DNA from: Oscillospiraceae bacterium
GTDB lineage: Bacteria > Bacillota > Clostridia > Saccharofermentanales > Saccharofermentanaceae
Direction: 5' to 3'
DNA length: 5,811 nucleotides
NCBI GenBank assembly: GCA_902795955.1
Contig: CADBNJ010000295.1
Coordinates: 1 to 5,811, forward strand
Below, one piece after another: positions 3,759-5,811 of this stretch (the first letter of the stretch is position 1; each line of letters opens with the position of its first letter). The notes below the pieces were generated by a model. That model was not told the origin of the DNA. It made no database searches and was given only the letters and a program-made list of their open reading frames with translations. The position numbers and the translations under genes were made by a program.

Positions 3759-5811
3759 TTATTCCGTCATGAGTTCAGTTACCGAGATCTTCTTGATCCT
3801 GCCGGCACAAATGTAAGTAACGGCATAGCAATAGATTATTATCGCGATATCCAGTACTATCATCAGCGGAATATTGACTCCCATGTCAGCCGAGAACAGG
3901 TTGAACCAGAATTGCGACTGAAGCGGGAAAGACAATGCCGATGCTATGATGACCGCGATTATGGTTACCGGCATGGACTTGATTGCCATCTGCTTCATAA
4001 GGTCTTTGGACGAGTAACCCATGCTCTTCATGATACCCAGGTCTTTCCTCTGCCTCCTGACATTGGACGAGGAGATTATCCACAGTATTACTGCAACAAC
4101 GATTGCAACGAATACGGCCCCTGCAAAGGTGAATGTCCTTGTGGCATCAGCAATTGCACCCATCTGTGCCTCTGCAAGGCCATAAAGAGAGTTGACATTC
4201 TTGACCACGAACTTACTGCTGCTTCCGGTTATCATCTTGTCGCCGGTCTTAACGGCATAATCAACTGATGTGACACCGTAATTTGTAAGCAGCAGGGCGA
4301 TCTTCTCATCTGCCTTCTGCCTGATCCGCTCTTCCAGGCTGCCGCCTGTTACTGATCCGGATGCCATGTCAGCTGCACTGGCACCGTATATGGAAGTGAT
4401 CTTCTTCTCGAATTCATCCCTGTCATAACCGTCCTTAAGGTAAACGTATATACCGTCGGGACGCTCATTGGGACAGATCCTCCTGTAGCCGTCACATGTC
4501 ATGTAGACGTTGATGCCGCTGTTGCTCATGGCTCCGACAACACCTGTTATAACGTAGCTCTTCTCTATGCTGTCACCTTCAACGATTATACTGTCACCGA
4601 CATAGAGATCTTTATCCCGGCTCGAACGCAGAGATATCGCGATCTCATTGTCATGCTGCGGCAATCTCCCTTCCACGGCGAACAGATTCTCCGTCAGGCT
4701 GAAGTCATCAAATATGTTCACATAAGACGATCCGTCATAGCCTTTGCACTGCACATACTTCCAGTTGTATGTGGGAACTGCTTTATCCACTTCCGGAAGC
4801 TTTGCCACCTCTTCGCTGAATGCATAAGCATCAACTCCGTTCAGGACCGTCAGTGTCTCGTCTGAGACTTCCAGCCCCATTACTGTCATAAGAACATCAA
4901 AGCCGTTCTTGAAGATATCAAAAGAGTAAGCGCAGAACAGGAATGCCAGGGATGCTATGGCAATACAGAAGCCGGTTCCGATATTCTGTCTCACATCTCT
5001 TACGAGGCTCTTCATTGCAAGTCTTACATTAATGCTTCTTCCCGTCTTGGTAAGGGGCAGGACGTTCCTTCCGAAATGATGTGTCCTGATCCCTCTGCGG
5101 AATGCCACGACAGGAGGATACTTCTTAACTGACCTTGCCTTGAGGAGTGCAAATAAGGTGATCAGTCCCGTAAGGATAATTGCAACTGCTATAACCATCA
5201 GTACATTGATAGCACCTTTGACATCCCTGCCTATCATAGATCTTAATGTACTGTTCATGAGAGGCGTGACGGCAACAGCCGCTATTGCACCGGTCACTGC
5301 TCCTATACCTACAGTTATCACGTACTCATAGATATATGACAGCGATATCTCTCCTGACTTGTATCCCAGTGACTCCAGGACACCGATCTGCTGCATCTGA
5401 TCCTCAATATCGTTGCCGATCTTATGTCTGATCAGGAATATCGCCGCGACCATGGTTATAGCGGAAAGGCATGCTGCCATGATCATGAACATGTTCGGGA
5501 ACTGGGTCTCGACATATTTCTCAGTATCGTGATCGAGCATGAAAAGAGACTGTGCGAGCTTCTCCGATGTCTTTTCCTCCCCTTTGGCAGCGAATTCCAT
5601 TAACGGAAATCCACCGTCATTATCGAAAGCAAGGAAATCTGCCACTTCAAATACTCCTGACAGGAGAGTATAGTCACTCTCTGTTATGATGAGTTTGATC
5701 ATAACATTGGAATTGTTGCAAACGCCTGTCTCATAGATACCTGCAACCGTGAAGGGATAATCCCGTCCTCCTGCAACGATAGTCAGGGTGTCACCGGGTC
5801 TGTAGCCTCTC
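3759..5811 (-). CDS. ABC transporter permease, FtsX/MacB-like with two FtsX domains (5' end outside window)
   Basis: This is the membrane subunit of an ABC transporter in the FtsX/MacB superfamily, which usually drives efflux or mechanical work on extracytoplasmic substrates instead of uptake. The frame stays open to the right edge, giving at least 683 residues; the ATG at 5702 is internal. Counting from the first full visible codon (5810), residues 1-103 are the end of the first extracytoplasmic domain (GDTLTIVAGG, then FTVAGIYET). Next come membrane segments near 107-127, 161-184 and 202-224 with the FtsX coupling motif QIGVLESLGYKSGEI (141-155). A further segment near 279-298 leads into a second external domain (about 299-556). 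The last segments lie near 559-580, 610-628 and 645-668, with the second copy of the motif, DLGIMKSMGYSSKDL (590-604). The first membrane segment must be upstream. No ATPase domain is seen; it is expected as a separate gene further upstream. The gene ends one base into the alternative hydrolase start. Confidence 0.92.
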   Translation of the reverse strand, partial: RGYRPGDTLTIVAGGRDYPFTVAGIYETGVCNNSNVMIKLIITESDYTLLSGVFEVADFLAFDNDGGFPLMEFAAKGEEKTSEKLAQSLFMLDHDTEKYVETQFPNMFMIMAACLSAITMVAAIFLIRHKIGNDIEDQMQQIGVLESLGYKSGEISLSYIYEYVITVGIGAVTGAIAAVAVTPLMNSTLRSMIGRDVKGAINVLMVIAVAIILTGLITLFALLKARSVKKYPPVVAFRRGIRTHHFGRNVLPLTKTGRSINVRLAMKSLVRDVRQNIGTGFCIAIASLAFLFCAYSFDIFKNGFDVLMTVMGLEVSDETLTVLNGVDAYAFSEEVAKLPEVDKAVPTYNWKYVQCKGYDGSSYVNIFDDFSLTENLFAVEGRLPQHDNEIAISLRSSRDKDLYVGDSIIVEGDSIEKSYVITGVVGAMSNSGINVYMTCDGYRRICPNERPDGIYVYLKDGYDRDEFEKKITSIYGASAADMASGSVTGGSLEERIRQKADEKIALLLTNYGVTSVDYAVKTGDKMITGSSSKFVVKNVNSLYGLAEAQMGAIADATRTFTFAGAVFVAIVVAVILWIISSSNVRRQRKDLGIMKSMGYSSKDLMKQMAIKSMPVTIIAVIIASALSFPLQSQFWFNLFSADMGVNIPLMIVLDIAIIIYCYAVTYICAGRIKKISVTELMTE

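Noticed and set aside
3657..4268. Plus-strand frame of 203 residues opposite the permease gene
   Set aside because: Antisense shadow; it crosses the hydrolase-permease junction and has no ribosome-binding site or recognisable domain.
5702..5811. Start of the permease at the ATG ending at 5702
   Set aside because: The frame is open upstream to the window edge and encodes a family-like stretch (GDTLTIVAGG, FTVAGIYET), so the true start lies outside.

Overview
The window reads as a chromosomal segment of a Gram-positive, clostridia-like bacterium (Firmicutes/Bacillota). This is an inference from strong GGAGG-type ribosome-binding sites, the map-infA order, a Clostridia-style IF-1, a signal-peptide serine hydrolase paired with an FtsX-type ABC permease, and moderate GC. 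Genus cannot be assigned from the sequence alone.

Layout: (1) Positions 1-548, plus strand: the 3' end of a type I methionine aminopeptidase gene (map) overlaps by one base with a complete infA (translation initiation factor IF-1). They look like the tail of a ribosomal-protein operon, closed by a hairpin terminator at 553-600. The usual next genes of this operon (rpmJ, rpsM, rpsK) are absent here. (2) Positions 633-1493, plus strand: a monocistronic unit with its own extended -10 promoter, a gene for a zinc-ribbon membrane protein with a Gln/Tyr/Pro tandem-repeat linker, and a terminator. (3) Positions 1494-1779: no convincing gene. This stretch holds a 263-base repeat-rich, MITE-like segment with near-perfect 15-base inverted ends (GGGGYTGTCTCAAAA) and several internal hairpins, lying between convergent genes. 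(4) Positions 1780-5811, minus strand: two adjacent, probably translationally coupled genes. The upstream one encodes a large FtsX/MacB-type ABC transporter permease (5' end outside the window). The downstream one encodes a secreted beta-lactamase-fold serine hydrolase with a long non-catalytic C-terminal region.

How the genes work together: map and infA serve basic translation. The zinc-ribbon protein stands alone and has no assignable function. The permease and the exported hydrolase form the most interesting unit. They probably share a transcript, and both act at or outside the membrane, so a joint role in handling or sensing an extracellular peptide, antibiotic or envelope component is plausible but unproven. 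The hydrolase keeps its SxxK, YxN and KxG active-site motifs, but has only about 24 residues between the signal peptide and the nucleophile, less than the family normally needs for its first helix and beta-strands. The matching ATPase would be expected beyond the right edge.
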